A stretch of 64,000 bases of DNA from positions 182,857,001 through 182,921,000 of the forward strand of contig JAUMIR010000001.1 of the NCBI GenBank assembly GCA_030847615.1, read 5' to 3'. Made by a program: the position numbers and the translations under genes. The stretch is from Gambelia wislizenii. Lineage: Eukaryota > Chordata > Lepidosauria > Squamata > Crotaphytidae. The notes below the pieces were generated by a model. That model did not search any database. It was not told the DNA's origin and saw only the letters and a program-made list of their open reading frames with translations. Positions 9,815 through 21,780 of this stretch are shown here, in pieces; within the stretch, counting starts at the first letter, position 1; each line of letters starts with the position of its first letter.

Positions 9815-11011
9815 CTCTGGCTTTTCTTCGCAAACAAAGATTCAGGAAGGACTCATCCCGCGCTTTCTGCAAGCGCGCTGATGACTAAAAAGGCCAATCC
9901 GAGATAAACAAGTCCGGTTCCAAAAAGCACAGCAGAAGGTCTCCTTGGGTGATGTTTTTGGGTTGTGATTCTTTCTGCATTGTCGTTTCTCTTCAAGACT
10001 TGTTCGGCGTGAGTTCTCAAATAAGGCTGCAGCATTGTGGATAGTGCGTCTCCATGCCTCCCGATGTGAGGCCAGGGCGGACCACTGTTGGTGATCAATT
10101 TGGCCAAGCCTGAGATGTTGTTTCAGGGAGTCTTTGTATCGCTTTTTTGGAGCGCCCCTCTTACGCTGATCCGTGGCGAGTTCACCGTAGAGTAGTATTT
10201 TTGGGAGGCGATGGTCCTCCATCCTAGAAACGTGCCCTGCCCAGCGCAGCTGTGTTCTCAATATCATGGCCTCAATGCTGGTGATCCCTGCTTGCTCAAG
10301 GACAGCAACATTCGTCACATAGTCAGTCCAGTGTATATTTAGGATTGTGCGTAGACAGCGCTGATGAAAGCGCTCGAGGAGTCGTAGGTGGTGGCGATAG
10401 GTGACCCATGTTTCAGATCCATAAAGGAGGATAGACAGTACGATGGCTCTATACACACTGATTTTTGTGCTTTGCCTCAGGTGTTTATTGCTCCAGACTC
10501 TTTTGTGAAGTCTTCCAAATGCACTATATGCCTTTGCTAATCTGTGATCGATCTCTTTGTCAATCTTGGCATCTGAGGAGATGATGCTTCCCAGGTAGGT
10601 GAACTGCTGAACGGACTTAAGCACAGATTTGCCGACGGCAATGTGGGGATGGTGGTGTTCGTCCTGTGGTGCAGGCTGGTAAAGAACTTCTGTTTTCTTC
10701 AGGCTGACTTCTAGCCCAAACAGCTCTGCAGCTGTTGCAAAGCAGGATGTTAGGCGCTGCAGAGCTGCTTCTGTGTGGGCAACAAGGGCAGCATCATCGG
10801 CGAAGAGCAGCTCACGGACTAGATAGTTTAGAGTCTTAGTGTGAGCCCTCAGACGGCTTAAGTTAAACAAGCTACCATCAGTACGGTAGCGTATATAGAT
10901 GCTGTCGTCTTCTTCAAGCTCTACCATAGCCCTTTGGAGCATCGTGCTAAAGAAGATTGTAAATAAAGTTGGTGCAAGAACACAACCTTGCTTCACTCCA
11001 TTAGTTATTAG
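9815..11011 (-). mobile_element. 5'-truncated LINE with 14-bp target duplication
   Basis: AAACAGGAACCTGT occurs at 9801-9814 and again at 11012-11025, bracketing 1197 bp. On the minus strand the element carries the RT-to-C-terminus part of a LINE ORF and ends 3' in TTTGCGAAGAAAAGCCAGAG with no poly(A). The same 3' tip ends the copies at 63192-63540 (plus strand) and 31570-31636. The target sequence is itself an imperfect palindrome (ACAGG-AA-CCTGT). Confidence 0.92.
9842..11011 (-). pseudogene. LINE reverse transcriptase fragment with C-terminal zinc finger
   Basis: This open frame of nearly 390 codons encodes the second half of a non-LTR reverse transcriptase. It starts at GVKQGCVLAPTLF (RT motif), followed by the catalytic LLFADDAALVAHTEAALQRL box, a thumb region with FTYLGSIISSDAKIDKEI, LLYGSETWVTYRHHLRLLER, and LRWAGHVSRMEDHRLPKIL. 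The C-terminus holds a CCHC/C2HC-like finger (CAF-W-N...SHQRAC). The second cysteine is Trp here but Cys in the 63-kb copy (CAFCNQTCLS). The endonuclease domain and the first RT motifs are absent through 5' truncation. The family resembles the widespread animal endonuclease-RT elements and possibly the Ingi/Vingi group, but I cannot fix the clade. Apart from the truncation the frame is uninterrupted, indicating recent insertion. Confidence 0.88.
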
Positions 11012-11477
11012 AAACAGGAACCTGTACAATGGTGGTTAATGGGAGACTGTAGGCTACAGCTTGCTTTTAAAAACTATGCCTTCCTGTTCTTAAACAAGAA
11101 AAAACTAGTTACCTGTTTAAGTAGGCTTCTGCTTTTAGTACACTGGTTCTTTAGATTGCAGAAGAACAAAAACCAGTTCCAAGCTCAGGATAACACGTAA
11201 CAAATGGAAAAATTATTTCACTCAAAGCTTCATCTTTAAAGACTAGTACCAGTGAATGAAATCACTGGATACATTCAAAACACATGCTATAAGCAGACTG
11301 TTATCACTGTGAATTCCTGAACATAGATGACATAGAGGATAATAAATGTAATACAAAATATTACCAAAACCTGATGCAAAAAATGCTGTATACAAAGAAA
11401 TGAGAGAAAACTGACATGCATATTTTTTTAAAAAACACAACACAAATGTTCCAGTACAATGCTGATATTTTTATTAC

Positions 11478-11570
11478 CTTCTGGAGGTGGTGGTGGAGGG
11501 AATCCTTCAGTGTCCATGCTATGGTGTACTCCCACTAATAGGTTTTCTTCTTAATGCCCAATAAATGATT
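11478..11570 (-). CDS. ARHGEF10: ARHGEF10 exon with the start codon (CDS 11478-11517)
   Basis: ARHGEF10 is a Rho guanine-nucleotide exchange factor with a DH domain that acts on Rho GTPases and is linked to nerve myelination. The minus strand shows a pyrimidine-rich acceptor ending TATTCTATTGCAG, a 93-bp exon, and a donor CCAGAAG/GTAATA. The exon has an in-frame TAA 36 nt upstream of ATG (11517), so the upstream part is 5' UTR. The coding part is MDTEGFPPPPPPE plus one base (phase 1). Human ARHGEF10 has an internal Met followed by DQREPLPPAPAE, an alignable proline-rich start. Support comes from synteny: CLN8 lies upstream on the same strand, as in human. Only 13 codons are available, so the match rests on both signals together. 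Downstream exons lie beyond the window. Confidence 0.68.
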
Positions 11571-12169
11571 CTGCAATAGAATATAGAACAGAACAGTTAA
11601 ACATCATTTGAAAATATTTAATATATGTCACAATCACTTAATAGCAACACAGCTGGATTTTTGGAGGAAGAAAAAATCTGAATTTGGTGAACAAATGAAT
11701 GCACGGACACATTTCCAAATGTCCTTCTCTTTACAGTTTTAAAGCGTCATAGGTTTGTGTGTGTCATGCAGAGACTGTAACACTGTGGTAGAGAAAAATA
11801 CTTTCTATGCAGAAGGTTGCAGAATCAGTGTCTGACTTCTTTACTCAAGTCTGTCTGAGACCCTGGAATGCTATTAGCTCTTTGAATTAGACAACACAGA
11901 GTGAGGTGGACAAACTGTATTACACAGAACAGTTCAGGAATGCTGAATTAAATGTGAGTTTAAATACCAGTTCATGATACCAAATAACTGTTGAGCACAT
12001 TGCCACCTCACGAGTTCAATTCCCTACAGTAGGGAAAGAAAGAATAATCTGCTTCATACTTGTTAGATATTAACACCAAAATAAAGATGAAAGATTATGA
12101 GGCTGCTCAGAGAGTGCAGTGGCTCAGGAAGGACCACCTGGCCTGAAACACTTACAACAAGCAGAAATT

Positions 12170-12436
12170 CAGTTGGACCTCCGTATCCGCAGAATATTCA
12201 CAATATTTGCGGTTTCACTTATCCACAGGACACAAAATAGGGACACATACCATAGAATCACACTAGAAAATGCACAGAGAGGCATCCTCTCTAGGCATTT
12301 TCTAGGTACTCCAACAACTCTATGGTATGTTTTTACCAGAAGTCTTCTATGTTACTAGGGGTTGCTGTTATCCGCAGTTTCCAGTATCCACGGTAAGACC
12401 AGGAACCAAGCCCCCGTGGATATGGGGGTCCAACTG
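12170..12436 (-). mobile_element. Tigger-type MITE
   Basis: Ends are CAGTTGGACCTCCGTATCCG and GGATATGGGGGTCCAACTG, with TA after the right end. The interior has CCTCTCTAGGCATTTTCTAG and CAACTCTATGGTATG, shared with the copies at 13119 and 14824. Confidence 0.8.
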
Positions 12437-12810
12437 TACCATCAAGCCAAGTCCAGCCTGGACTCACTTAGGCATGAGTGCTTAGTGGCTATGTAAAGCT
12501 GACCTCCCTTCTATAATTTTCTTCTCTATTCCTCTTGCCTTGTCTTTCTGCTTTCTCAGTTTGTAATCATGAATGCAAAGCTTGTGCCTTATCTTAATTT
12601 ATATACAGCACCAGGCAGCAAAATAATGTACTGAATATTTATGTCCATGAGCTGCACTAAGATAAAATGTTTGGAAGAAAAGCAGAATGCACATGTAAGA
12701 AATATATAACAAACCATGCTGGGGTTCAGGTTTTCCTGGGAATAAAACAGCATGCTCCAATTTGGAAGCTAGAAGCATTCCTATGAGGTGCAAAACACAA
12801 ATTGTATAAC

Positions 12811-12975
12811 TGGGTCAGACCACTGGTCCATTTGGCTCAGAACTATCCACAGCGACTGGCAACAGATCTTCAGGGTTTTAGACAGAGATGTTTCCTAGGC
12901 CTACACAGACATGCCAGGGACTGAATCTGGGACCTTTTTCAGACAGAGCCTGTGTCCCCTATTTGTCAGATGAAA
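12811..12975 (-). mobile_element. Degraded tRNA-derived SINE
   Basis: ACTGGGTCAGACCACTGGTC, CCACAGCGACTGGCAACAG and GCCAGGGACTGAATCTGGGA occur in order. The last string is the reverse complement of a decayed tRNA B box followed by the body of a known amniote SINE type. The family is unassigned. Confidence 0.4.
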
Positions 12976-13118
12976 GCAACTAACAATGAGCCCTCTTAAC
13001 TCTCACAATTTGGCAGCGACAGTCCCAATTAATCCTCTGGCCTCCCACTTTTTCAGCTGCTTTTAAAGTGTCTCAGTTTCTCTTCCCACCTCCACTTTCT
13101 GTCTTTGCCCTTACGTTA

Positions 13119-13366
13119 CAGCAGGACGCCCATATCTGCTGGGGATTGGGGGGGGGCGTGGATGCTGAAAACCATGGATAATAGCAAACACCATTGGAAA
13201 TAATGGGACTTCCAGTTTAAAATGCCATAGAGTTGCCTTGGAGGACCTAGAAAATGGCTAGAGAGGACACATTTTCTAGGAAGACTCTATGATAGGTGTG
13301 CTGTTTTGTGTCCCGTGGATAACTGAAACAGTGAATAATGAATCCGTGGATACAGGGGTTCTACCG
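13119..13366 (+). mobile_element. Tigger-type MITE, complete
   Basis: The 248-bp element runs from CAGCAGGACGCCCATATCTG to GATACAGGGGTTCTACCG. It is flanked by TA on both sides (13117-13118, 13367-13368). The central part is palindromic around CTAGAAAATGGCTAGAGAGG. Confidence 0.82.
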
Positions 13367-14504
13367 TACTTCAATTGGTGCAAACTGAGTTCAAAGTGCA
13401 AAAGAAGTTCACACTCAATTAACTCTTTGTGGGGGGAGAAGAGGAGGGGAGAATCTTTCCCTTCCCAATTGGGTCAGGGAAAAGCAGACTGCTGCAGCAG
13501 CCTCTCTTAGCTTGTGTGCTCTTCCACATGAATAACTTTTGCCATCTTGATGTTGCTTGACCACATATGTCCCTGTTTTCATCTATGAAATGTTGGAGGG
13601 TATCTAGGAAGGAACTTGAGAAGCCACCTCTGAGTATTCTTTGCCAATGAAAACTCTAAGAAATCCACGGGCTAGCCATAACTCAGTCAACAGGCAACTT
13701 GAAGGCACATACACACACATATGTAACAGCTATCACCAGAGCATGGAAGACAAAGATCTGTTGCTACCAAGTGCTGAGTGACAGGCCGCATCCCAAAACT
13801 GTGTGTCAGCAAGCATGATTTTAAACTGAAGCCAGACACAAGTCTTGCTGAACTTGTTCAAAGCTTTCTAATCATTTGCACTGGAAAAGATGTTGCAGGT
13901 TGTTACAGACTGCTAAAGGCTTCTGCATAGATGCAACATAAATGTGCTTATACTGTATCTCTGAATATTCCCAGCCCACTTCACTGCCAGCCACCTACTA
14001 ACCAAGTGGTTACCAAGAACAGCAGCACACAAGACTGAATAGGATGTTGCTAAACCCTCCTCTAATCCTGTATCTGGGCTAATCCTGCAATAAAGGGAAA
14101 GACTGCAATAGTCCTATTATGACTTCAGAAGGTAGAGGACCAAGCACAGGCAAACCCTGCTTCAAATTAATTCCCAACAGTGAGCAAAGGAGAGATTATA
14201 GAAACCAAGATCAACAGAATTGTGGGGTTGAATTTGGGGAAATGTGACCACTTAACTTTTGGTGTAATGTGCCATTGTATTAGCACATGCTTGTTCTTTT
14301 CATTTCAAAGCTACCACATCTGAACACTGCAACAAACTGAATGATTTCCCCCTTCTACCTTAAAAATGCTAGGCTCTATTTTGCCATTTCCCCCATGTTT
14401 GTATTCAGTAAAAGCAAAATATGTCTAACAAAGAAGTAAATAGTTCTGGTCAATAGGATTTAAAAATGTAATTAATCCTAAAGTCTAATTTACCATACAG
14501 CTAG

Positions 14505-14545
14505 ACACACAATCTCTCTCTCTCTCTCACACACACACACACCCC
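14505..14545 (+). repeat. (TC)n(AC)n microsatellite
   Basis: A run of TC dinucleotides passes into CA dinucleotides. Confidence 0.9.
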
Positions 14546-14823
14546 AAAGCAACATCCTCCTGCCTTAAGTTCTGTGGCCTGCTTGTTCTCTCTTTCCATG
14601 CTCTTTCACAGTCAACTACTTTTAGCACTGCAGCTCACTGGCCAACAGTTTTCAATTATAAGCAACATTACTGGGCATATCTCCAATATTGCTTTCTGAA
14701 TTCCTTATGTGGAGAAATCCAGATCATACAGAATCTCTTCAGTACAGCATTAACAGCCCTTGTTACTACTATGCCAAGAAGCTCTTACTGACTTCAGAGT
14801 AATGTTGTGCAAAGAATCGCATA

Positions 14824-15094
14824 CAGGTCATCCCCCCCCATCTGTGCGGGGGCTACCTTCCTGTACTTACTATGTATAAGTAAAACCTCAGATAATAGCA
14901 AACCCTATTAAAATAAAGGACTTCCAGGACAAACATACCATAGAGTTGTGCTGGAGGACCTAGCAATTCCTAGAGATGACACCTCTGTAGGCATTTTTCA
15001 GCACAACTCTATGGTATGTGCCCCCTATTTTGTGTTTCTCAGATAACTGAAATAGGATATTAGTTCTGCAGATATGAGGGAGAGCAGGGACCTG
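14824..15094 (+). mobile_element. Tigger-type MITE, complete
   Basis: The 271-bp element starts CAGGTCATCCCCCCCCATCT and ends AGAGCAGGGACCTG. TA lies at 14822-14823 and 15095-15096. It shares the internal ATACCATAGAGTTGTGCTGG block and its inverted partner with the other copies. Confidence 0.82.
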
Positions 15095-15259
15095 TATGTC
15101 AGTACTATGCAAGAAAGAAGCAGAAACTCCCTTCAAAAGAATCCATGTCACATGGTATAGCAACAGAATAGCCCACATCACATAATAATTTCCCCACAGA
15201 TATCACTTTCACATAAAAAAATGTATGCAAAGCACAGACATGTCTAACAAACATACAGA

Positions 15260-16240
15260 AAAGAATTTTATTTTATTTACATCCTTCCTGTCTCCCAATA
15301 TGGGATCCAATGCCACTAACAATACGAGTTAATAACAACAAACAATGGATAGTACAAAAGCTAAAACACACACACAATTTAATAAACAATCTTATTCAAA
15401 ACATTAATTTAAAACAGTATTTTAAAAGCAGTTAAAATATAGTGATAATGATACAAATAAAAATAAACATACCTCAATTAAAAGACCTTCTGCGACAGAT
15501 AGTTAACCCTCAAGGTCTCGGGTCTTTGCCTGCCAATAGAAATTGAACGAAGAGGGGACCAACCTAGCTTCCCATGGCTGGGAATTCCACAGTCTGGGAA
15601 GAGTCACCAAGAAATCTATCTCCCATGTTTTCACTAAATGTGCTTGTGATGGTACAGTGTCATGACTTGGGCCTTTAGGCTCAAAGCTGAGTCCAGGAGT
15701 ATATCCAAACCGCAAATCTGTGTCTTCAGGAGGAGTGTTACCCCATCCAGCACAGGCTGTATAACTAATCTGCCTTTCATATGACTAAGTGAACCTCAGT
15801 CTTGTCTGGATTCATCTCCAGTTTGTTCGTCTGCTTTCCTGTCCATTCCTGATGACAGGCAGTAGTTTAGGACTGAAACAATTTCCTTGGAATCAGATGG
15901 AAAGGAGAGATAGAGTTGGGTGTCATCAGTGTACTGGTGACACTGTCACTAAAATTCCAGAAGACCTCTCCAGTTGATTTTATGTAGATGTTTAATATCA
16001 TGGGAAATAAAACTCAGCCCTGGGAGATCCCATAGGCCAACAGCCATGGAGTCAAACAGGAATTCCCCCAGTATGACCTTCTGAGTTCATCCCTCCAAGA
16101 ACTATGAGAACCACAGCAAAACAGTGCTGCCATGTCCTATCCCATAGAAGCAGCTCAGAAGGATACCATGGTTGATAGTACTGAAATCCATTAAAATATC
16201 CAGCAAAACCAACTGGGACACACTCCTCCTGTCTAGTCCC
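15260..16240 (-). mobile_element. L2-like LINE, 3' part, internally deleted
   Basis: On the minus strand this is the same family as 17585-18850. Shared plus-strand strings include CTTGTCTGGATTCATCTCCA, GTGTCATCAGTGTACTGGTG (the YADDTQ region in reverse) and CAGCCCTGGGAGATCCCATA. The left side is the AT-rich 3' end (TTTTATTTACATCCTTCCTG). A block of the ORF present in the other copy is missing near 15660. Frames are broken. Confidence 0.75.
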
Positions 16241-16364
16241 CAGTGTAGGTCATCCATCATATGCATATTTTAATGCATATGTCCATAAGATGGAAATCCA
16301 CAATGTATTGCATCATCCTGTGGTAAAAATTGGTGGCTTCAGTATCAGTGGAGTGGTGAAACCA

Positions 16365-16477
16365 CTCTGGGTTTTAGTTTGAACTTTAAAGGGTCTATCT
16401 AAGGTGAACCCTATCCCCAAAATAGGTTCAGCACTTTGGATAGCTCCTTTAAAGTTTGGAATAAAACCCAGCATGCA
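16365..16477. repeat. Short imperfect palindrome (MITE-like)
   Basis: GGGTTTTAGTTTGAACTTTA and TTTAAAGTTTGGAATAAAAC pair as arms of about 45 bp around CCCTATCCCC. No TSD is evident. Confidence 0.6.
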
Positions 16478-17257
16478 TTCACTGAGATTGAAGACACCAG
16501 TTGTCACTGTGCAACGTGAATTAATGAGGTTGTGATCTTCACACATAAAGGCACTCATTTTCTTGTCTTGAGGGGGGTTCATGTGTTAAGAGACATATCC
16601 AATAATGTTGAAGGATGCCATAAGCATGTGTTCTACTTTTACTTTTGAACTACAGGCAGACAGCAAGTAAACTATATTTCTCTCCAGTGTGACATTCAGA
16701 GCTGAAGCCAAATATGAGGTTTTAATTAAATACCTTATAAGTTGGATGCATTGGAGAAAATAAAGAGCTAATTGTTCTGTATCTCACAACACTGCAGGGG
16801 TGTCCAGCAGCCTCTCTGCAAAAGTAGACAAAAGGTGCTTTAACTATATTTTAATTTTTAGGATACTCTCACTAACCTCACATTTTCAACAACAGCATGA
16901 AAGGAAGAGGTGGATGCTTACTTCAAAGGCATGATTTTGCTGCTGTTACTCCCCTTCACCCAAATTCTTTCTGGATTTGTAATTCATAACGTTTAAATAT
17001 TATAACAATTAACAATTGAGCAATTATTCTCTCATCCTCTCCAGTACAGAGAATCTTGCACATTGTTTACTCCAGAAGAATAGCATCTGGCAGAGCAGTC
17101 CGTACAACCTAAATATCATCAAATTCTAATTGATCAGTTCTATTCATCAGTCCTTCCCAAATGAATATAAGATGGTGGTGACGTGCTTCCTGCCAAACTG
17201 CCAAGATGTCATTTATCCTTTAAAGAGAAGCATTTGTAGTGAGTTATTTCTTCCTCA

Positions 17258-17263
17258 CAAAAA

Positions 17264-17294
<31 letters not shown>

Positions 17295-17296
17295 AA
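17258..17296 (+). repeat. (AAAT)n microsatellite
   Basis: About eight uninterrupted AAAT units. Confidence 0.95.
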
Positions 17297-17584
17297 TTGA
17301 TAAAATGCCAATAGCTACATTCTTCCAAGACCTCCCCAGAACTGGTCTGATTTCCTCACATGTACGGTATATTTGTCCAGATGTACACTGATTTCAGCAT
17401 GGAGAGATAAAGCACATAGCCAACTAGGTGTTGTTGTTTTTAAATTCATAAAGGTGTGCCTTGATACTTATCTGCACATGCAGCAAAACCCTGTGGGATG
17501 CTGCATGTTCAAATGCTGCTCCATAGAGAAAAATCCCTACACTCAGAAAACTTGCATTACAGAGAAATGCTCTACAGGCCTACA

Positions 17585-18850
17585 TATATACATATATAAT
17601 TTATATCCTGCCTTTTTCTCAGCATAGGATCGAAGATGGTGTACAGCATTTTAAAAGCACAATACCATTTAAAAACGCTTAGTATAAAAGTTAAAACACA
17701 AACTAAATTTCTATTTTAAAAACACAAACTGAAAACAAGTTAAAAACAACATTTAAAAGACACTTAAAACATATTAAAATAAAATCACTACACCCCCATT
17801 AAAATCGTTAACTGCCTCAACATACTAAAAACCAAATGCCTCTTTAAATAAAAAGATCTTTACCTGCTGGCAGAAAGACAGCAGGGAGGGGGGCCAACCA
17901 GATATCCCAAGGAAAGGAGTTCTGCAACTTGGGAGCAGCCACCAAAATGGCTCTCTCCCATGTCCTCACTATATGTGCCTTTTATGGTGGTGGGACTGAG
18001 AGAAAGCCTTCCCCCCACACAGCTGAGAGCATGGGCAGGCTCATATTTGGAGATACAGTTTTTCAGATAGTCTGGACCAAAGCTGTGTAGGGCTTTAAAG
18101 CTCTCTCTAACCTGCCCCAGTTAGCAACCTCGCAGCAGCATTTTGGATCTGCTGAAGTTTCCATACAGTTTCCAAAGGCAACCTCACATAGAGTGCATAC
18201 AGTACAATACAGTAATCCGAACAGGATGTAATCAAGGCATGTATCAGTGTAGTCAGATCTGATGTCTCAAGAAACAGGTGCAGCTGGTGCATCAGTTTTA
18301 GCTATGGAAATGCACTTCTAGCCACCACTGAAACTTGGGCATCCAAGGCTCAGCTCTGAGTCCAGGAGCATAACCACGTTGTGAACCTGAGATTTCAGGA
18401 TGAGCATAACCCCATCCAACACAGGCTGCATCCCTATTCCCAGATGTGCCTTTTGATTGACCAGGAGCACCTCTCTCTTGTCTGGATTAAGTTTCAATTT
18501 GTTTGCCCTCATCTAGTCCATTGCCAACAGTAGACACTGGTTTAGTACAGAGACAGCTTCCTTGGAATTGGATGGGAAGGAGAAATATGAGCTGAGTGTC
18601 ATCAGCATATACTGGTGACATACAACTCCAAAATGGGATGACCCCTTCCAGCAGCTTCATGTAAATGTTTGTAGATGTTAAATAGCATAGGGGACAAAAC
18701 TGAGCCCTGAGGGACCCCACAGGCCAATGGCTAGAAGGTCAAACAAAAATTCCACACTAGAACCTTCTGGGGTTGCCCCTCTAAGAAGGACTGGAACCAC
18801 GACAGAACAGTGCCCCCTGTAAACTACCTTCTTCCTTGACATTCTGGTTC
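17585..18850 (-). pseudogene. L2-like LINE: decayed reverse transcriptase and 3' end
   Basis: Minus-strand frames from high to low coordinates give three RT pieces. The first is VYADDTQLIFLLPIQFQGS (catalytic box, near 18600). The second is MRANKLKLNPDKREVLLVNQ (thumb, 18512 onward). The third is TSCSDYCIVLYALYVRLPLE followed by LQQIQNAAARLLTGAG (18107-18230). This order and wording match L2/CR1-group LINEs. The pieces are in different frames, so the element is dead. The region 17585-18100 is its non-coding 3' end, shared with the copy at 15260 and with fragments near 27960 and 60845. Confidence 0.8.
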
Positions 18851-20704
18851 TGTTTATGCAGGCAGCCTGCCGCTCATGACCTAAGCCTTTTGATAATGCT
18901 CCAAATGTGCATTTTGGCTCCATTTAGCTCTATTATTCTTGTGAATGAAAATTAAAACTGCATGTCTGCTTTAAATGCATCTTGGATCTCCACAGTCACT
19001 ACACCAAGCCTGAATGTACTGAATTAAATGTAAAAGACAGCTTCTGCTTTTTCATGCAGACCTTAAAAACAGAATATAACTAGCTATTACCGGGAGGAAA
19101 TGTACTATTCCCTCCAATACAAAAAAGTAAACAATTCACATATTCTAATCAATAAAATAATTTTATATCTAAATAAATAAGTATCTTAACCAACCCATCC
19201 ATATTTTAATAACTAATGTTTAAAAATATCGTAAGTGGACTGACGCCACCTGCTCTTCACTGTGCCATACAGCAGGTGTTTGTAACACAGCATTGTTAGG
19301 TTGTCAAAACTTTACTTAGGTTCTTCCATGCCTTACAAACAAACATAAGGGTAAGCAAAATGAAAAGCATTCCTCACTTTGAAAAACAGCTCAGATACTT
19401 TTTATATTGTCATTTAATATAATCCTATCAATTTTAAAAGCAGAAAGCAGGGCAAGTTCCTAACCTTGAGAGTTACTATAACATATTCAGGGGTTTGCCT
19501 GAAGAATCTATGTTTTGTACAATATAACAAATATTTGAACCAGGTTTTTTTCTCATTATAGGACTTCTATTCATTACTAAATAAATAAGGCAGCGTTGTT
19601 GGTGTGGATTAACTGCTTGCCCACATGTAACATTAAGGTTCCCCTGTCTATCAGAATAACGAATGTCTAGGCACAAATTATGCATATCAAATTATGCTTT
19701 GTTTTCCACTACTGTTGATACCGTTAAGGATAAAATGTTAATTCTAATGTGCAGATGCTTTGTGCTCCAACATTCCAGTTCAACATTAGTCACATCTAGG
19801 AACAAACGTTGTTTCTTACAAATCCCCAGGAAATTATTTAAAGGACATTAGGGTTATTTTCACACAAGTGGCTTTTTGGATTTGCTTTAAATCAGATGGT
19901 AATCCAAAAATGGAAAAACCTATATTGGATGGTATATACTTTTTATTTGATTTAATGTTATCCAGCATTAATTGCAGAGCTGAAGTTGCAGCCCTATGTT
20001 AATAAGGTCAGATGAATTGCATTCTATGATTATAAAAACAAATGGGAATGGGAGCAACAGGATCTATGCAGGAAGGGTAGGCTTGAGGACAAAGGGGTGT
20101 AGAGATGTGAAGGCCTGGAAAAAAAACAGGGGAAAAATCAGAAAAAACTTTTTTTTTCATTTTTTCCTGAAGCCTTTTCTGAAAAATTGACAAAAGGAAG
20201 AAAAATGATTATGGAATGTTTTATTTTAGAATGATAAATAAAATCTAAGACAACAGAACCTTTAATATACCAATTGTGATAACTTTATGCCAAATTAAAT
20301 TCTACATAGTCATATTTAATGTTCCTAAAGTAACAGAGTGACTTTCAATCTGTAAAAAGTGCTAATGCTGCATTTTCCCTCAATTTTTCCAATTCCGTTT
20401 TTTTCTGAAAAAAATTTTTTTCCCATGGCTTCAAAATTTCTGGAAATTTTACATATCTAAAGGGGTGAATATGGCATATTTAGAGGAGTTTAAACTTTCA
20501 GAAGTTTCACAAGTACTATCTGGAGGGTTCCCCCCCCCTTGTAGACTCCATTAAGATTAAAATGTATCATTTTTAGTCCCTATTTCAGGAAGCAAGTTTG
20601 CATTAAATTCCAAGAAAACATCTAGTACACTACTTTGTTAAAGTGGTAGTGTAATATATTTTATTCTTTTACAAAATATCATCAGGATACCCATTTTCCC
20701 ATGT

Positions 20705-20945
20705 GTGTGCATGTATATATGTGTATGTACCTTCAAGTCATTTGTTAACTTATAGTGACCCCATGAATTTCATAGGGGTTTCTTAGGCAAGGAATATGCA
20801 GAGATGGTTTTGCTGTTGCCTTCCTCTGAAATATAGCCTACAGCACCTGATAGTCATTGGTGGTCTCCCATCCAAGTACTAACCAGGGATCGCCCTGCTT
20901 AGCTTCCAAGATCAGACAGGATCTGATGCCTCAAGCATCAGCAGT
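20705..20945 (-). mobile_element. 5S-rRNA-derived SINE
   Basis: On the minus strand the head reads GATCTTGGAAGCTAAGCAGG then TGGTTAGTACTTGGATGGGA. These are the A box/intermediate/C box region of 5S rRNA, an internal RNA polymerase III promoter. The body GAGGAAGGCAACAGCAAAAC follows, with a tail GGTCACTATAAGTTAACAAA, GACTTGAAGGTACATACACA. The tail resembles that of the tRNA SINEs at 25119 and 48993, suggesting mobilisation by the same LINE. Confidence 0.85.
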
Positions 20946-21559
20946 TTACAACCCTGTGTTGACTACTTCATAAACTTTGGGAGTGAACATCAGAAAGGAG
21001 GGGAAACAATAGGTATGAGTACAGCTGGTTGGCAAGTAACCGAAAATGTGGAGAAGTCAGTCAGAAGTTATGCCAGCTAAGGTGAATATCTTTTAAAAAT
21101 ATATTCTTGAAATATATGGTCTATGTTTTCATTTATCATGAAATGCAGGTAGGGGTAGGTGGGAGATGAAATTCTCCAGTCTACACCAAAAAGGAATTCT
21201 GCACAGTGAAACCCTGAGGCTTGGCATTTACTGACACAGATATTACTAATTTCATAAAGTAGAGGCCCAAGTGGCAACAGCAGCAAAAGGAGCTCTCTTC
21301 AGCATCTCAGAGGGAGAAGAGGACATATATTGCCCTGAAGACTTTAATAGCACTTTGCTCCTTTCCTGTTTTGTTTTATTCTTTTTGTGCCCTTCCCTTC
21401 TCTGTGTGTCTTCATGATATCCTCCCAGGAAGGATCCCAAAGACATTGGGAGTTTATTGTTTGTTGAACATGTGGCATATACAGTAATTTAATTTGACAA
21501 ATTGTTTGGTCTGCATAAATTCTCCCATAAACAATTTTGGAGCCCCGAGGGTAAAGATG

Positions 21560-21780
21560 TTCAAACTGTATAATCTGTGACCTATGTTAACCAGTTTGGG
21601 TAAGGTTGCGTTGTTCTTATGTGCCTACTTATCGCAACACCATCATGGGATTTTCTTACCTTCCTCTGAGGCTGAAAGAGAGTGACTTGCCCAAGATCAC
21701 CCAGTGTGTTTCCACCGCTGAGTGGAGATTTGAACCCTGGTCTCCAGAGACCCTCCAGAGTCATAGTCTAATGCTCAAAA
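21560..21780 (-). mobile_element. tRNA-derived SINE, degraded
   Basis: TGACTTGCCCAAGATCACCC, GAGATTTGAACCCTGGTCTC and AGAGTCATAGTCTAATGCTC occur in order, matching the head and body of the better copies at 25119 (same strand) and 48993 (opposite strand). Confidence 0.7.

Larger units (their letters stand above)
1..11477 (-). other. ARHGEF10: ARHGEF10 intron downstream of the start-codon exon (partial)
   Basis: This stretch follows the donor site at 11477 in the direction of ARHGEF10 transcription. I found no sequence resembling the next ARHGEF10 exon (an acidic, Glu/Asp-rich segment is expected), so the intron runs off the left edge. Positions 1-1100, 1480-2090, 4016-4747 and 9590-9800 hold AT-rich sequence in which I recognise neither a gene nor a repeat. 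The rest is transposons, listed separately. Confidence 0.6.

Noticed and set aside
20705..20945. A genuine 5S rRNA gene
   Set aside because: Only part of the 5S sequence is present, with substitutions, and it is joined to a SINE body and tail.
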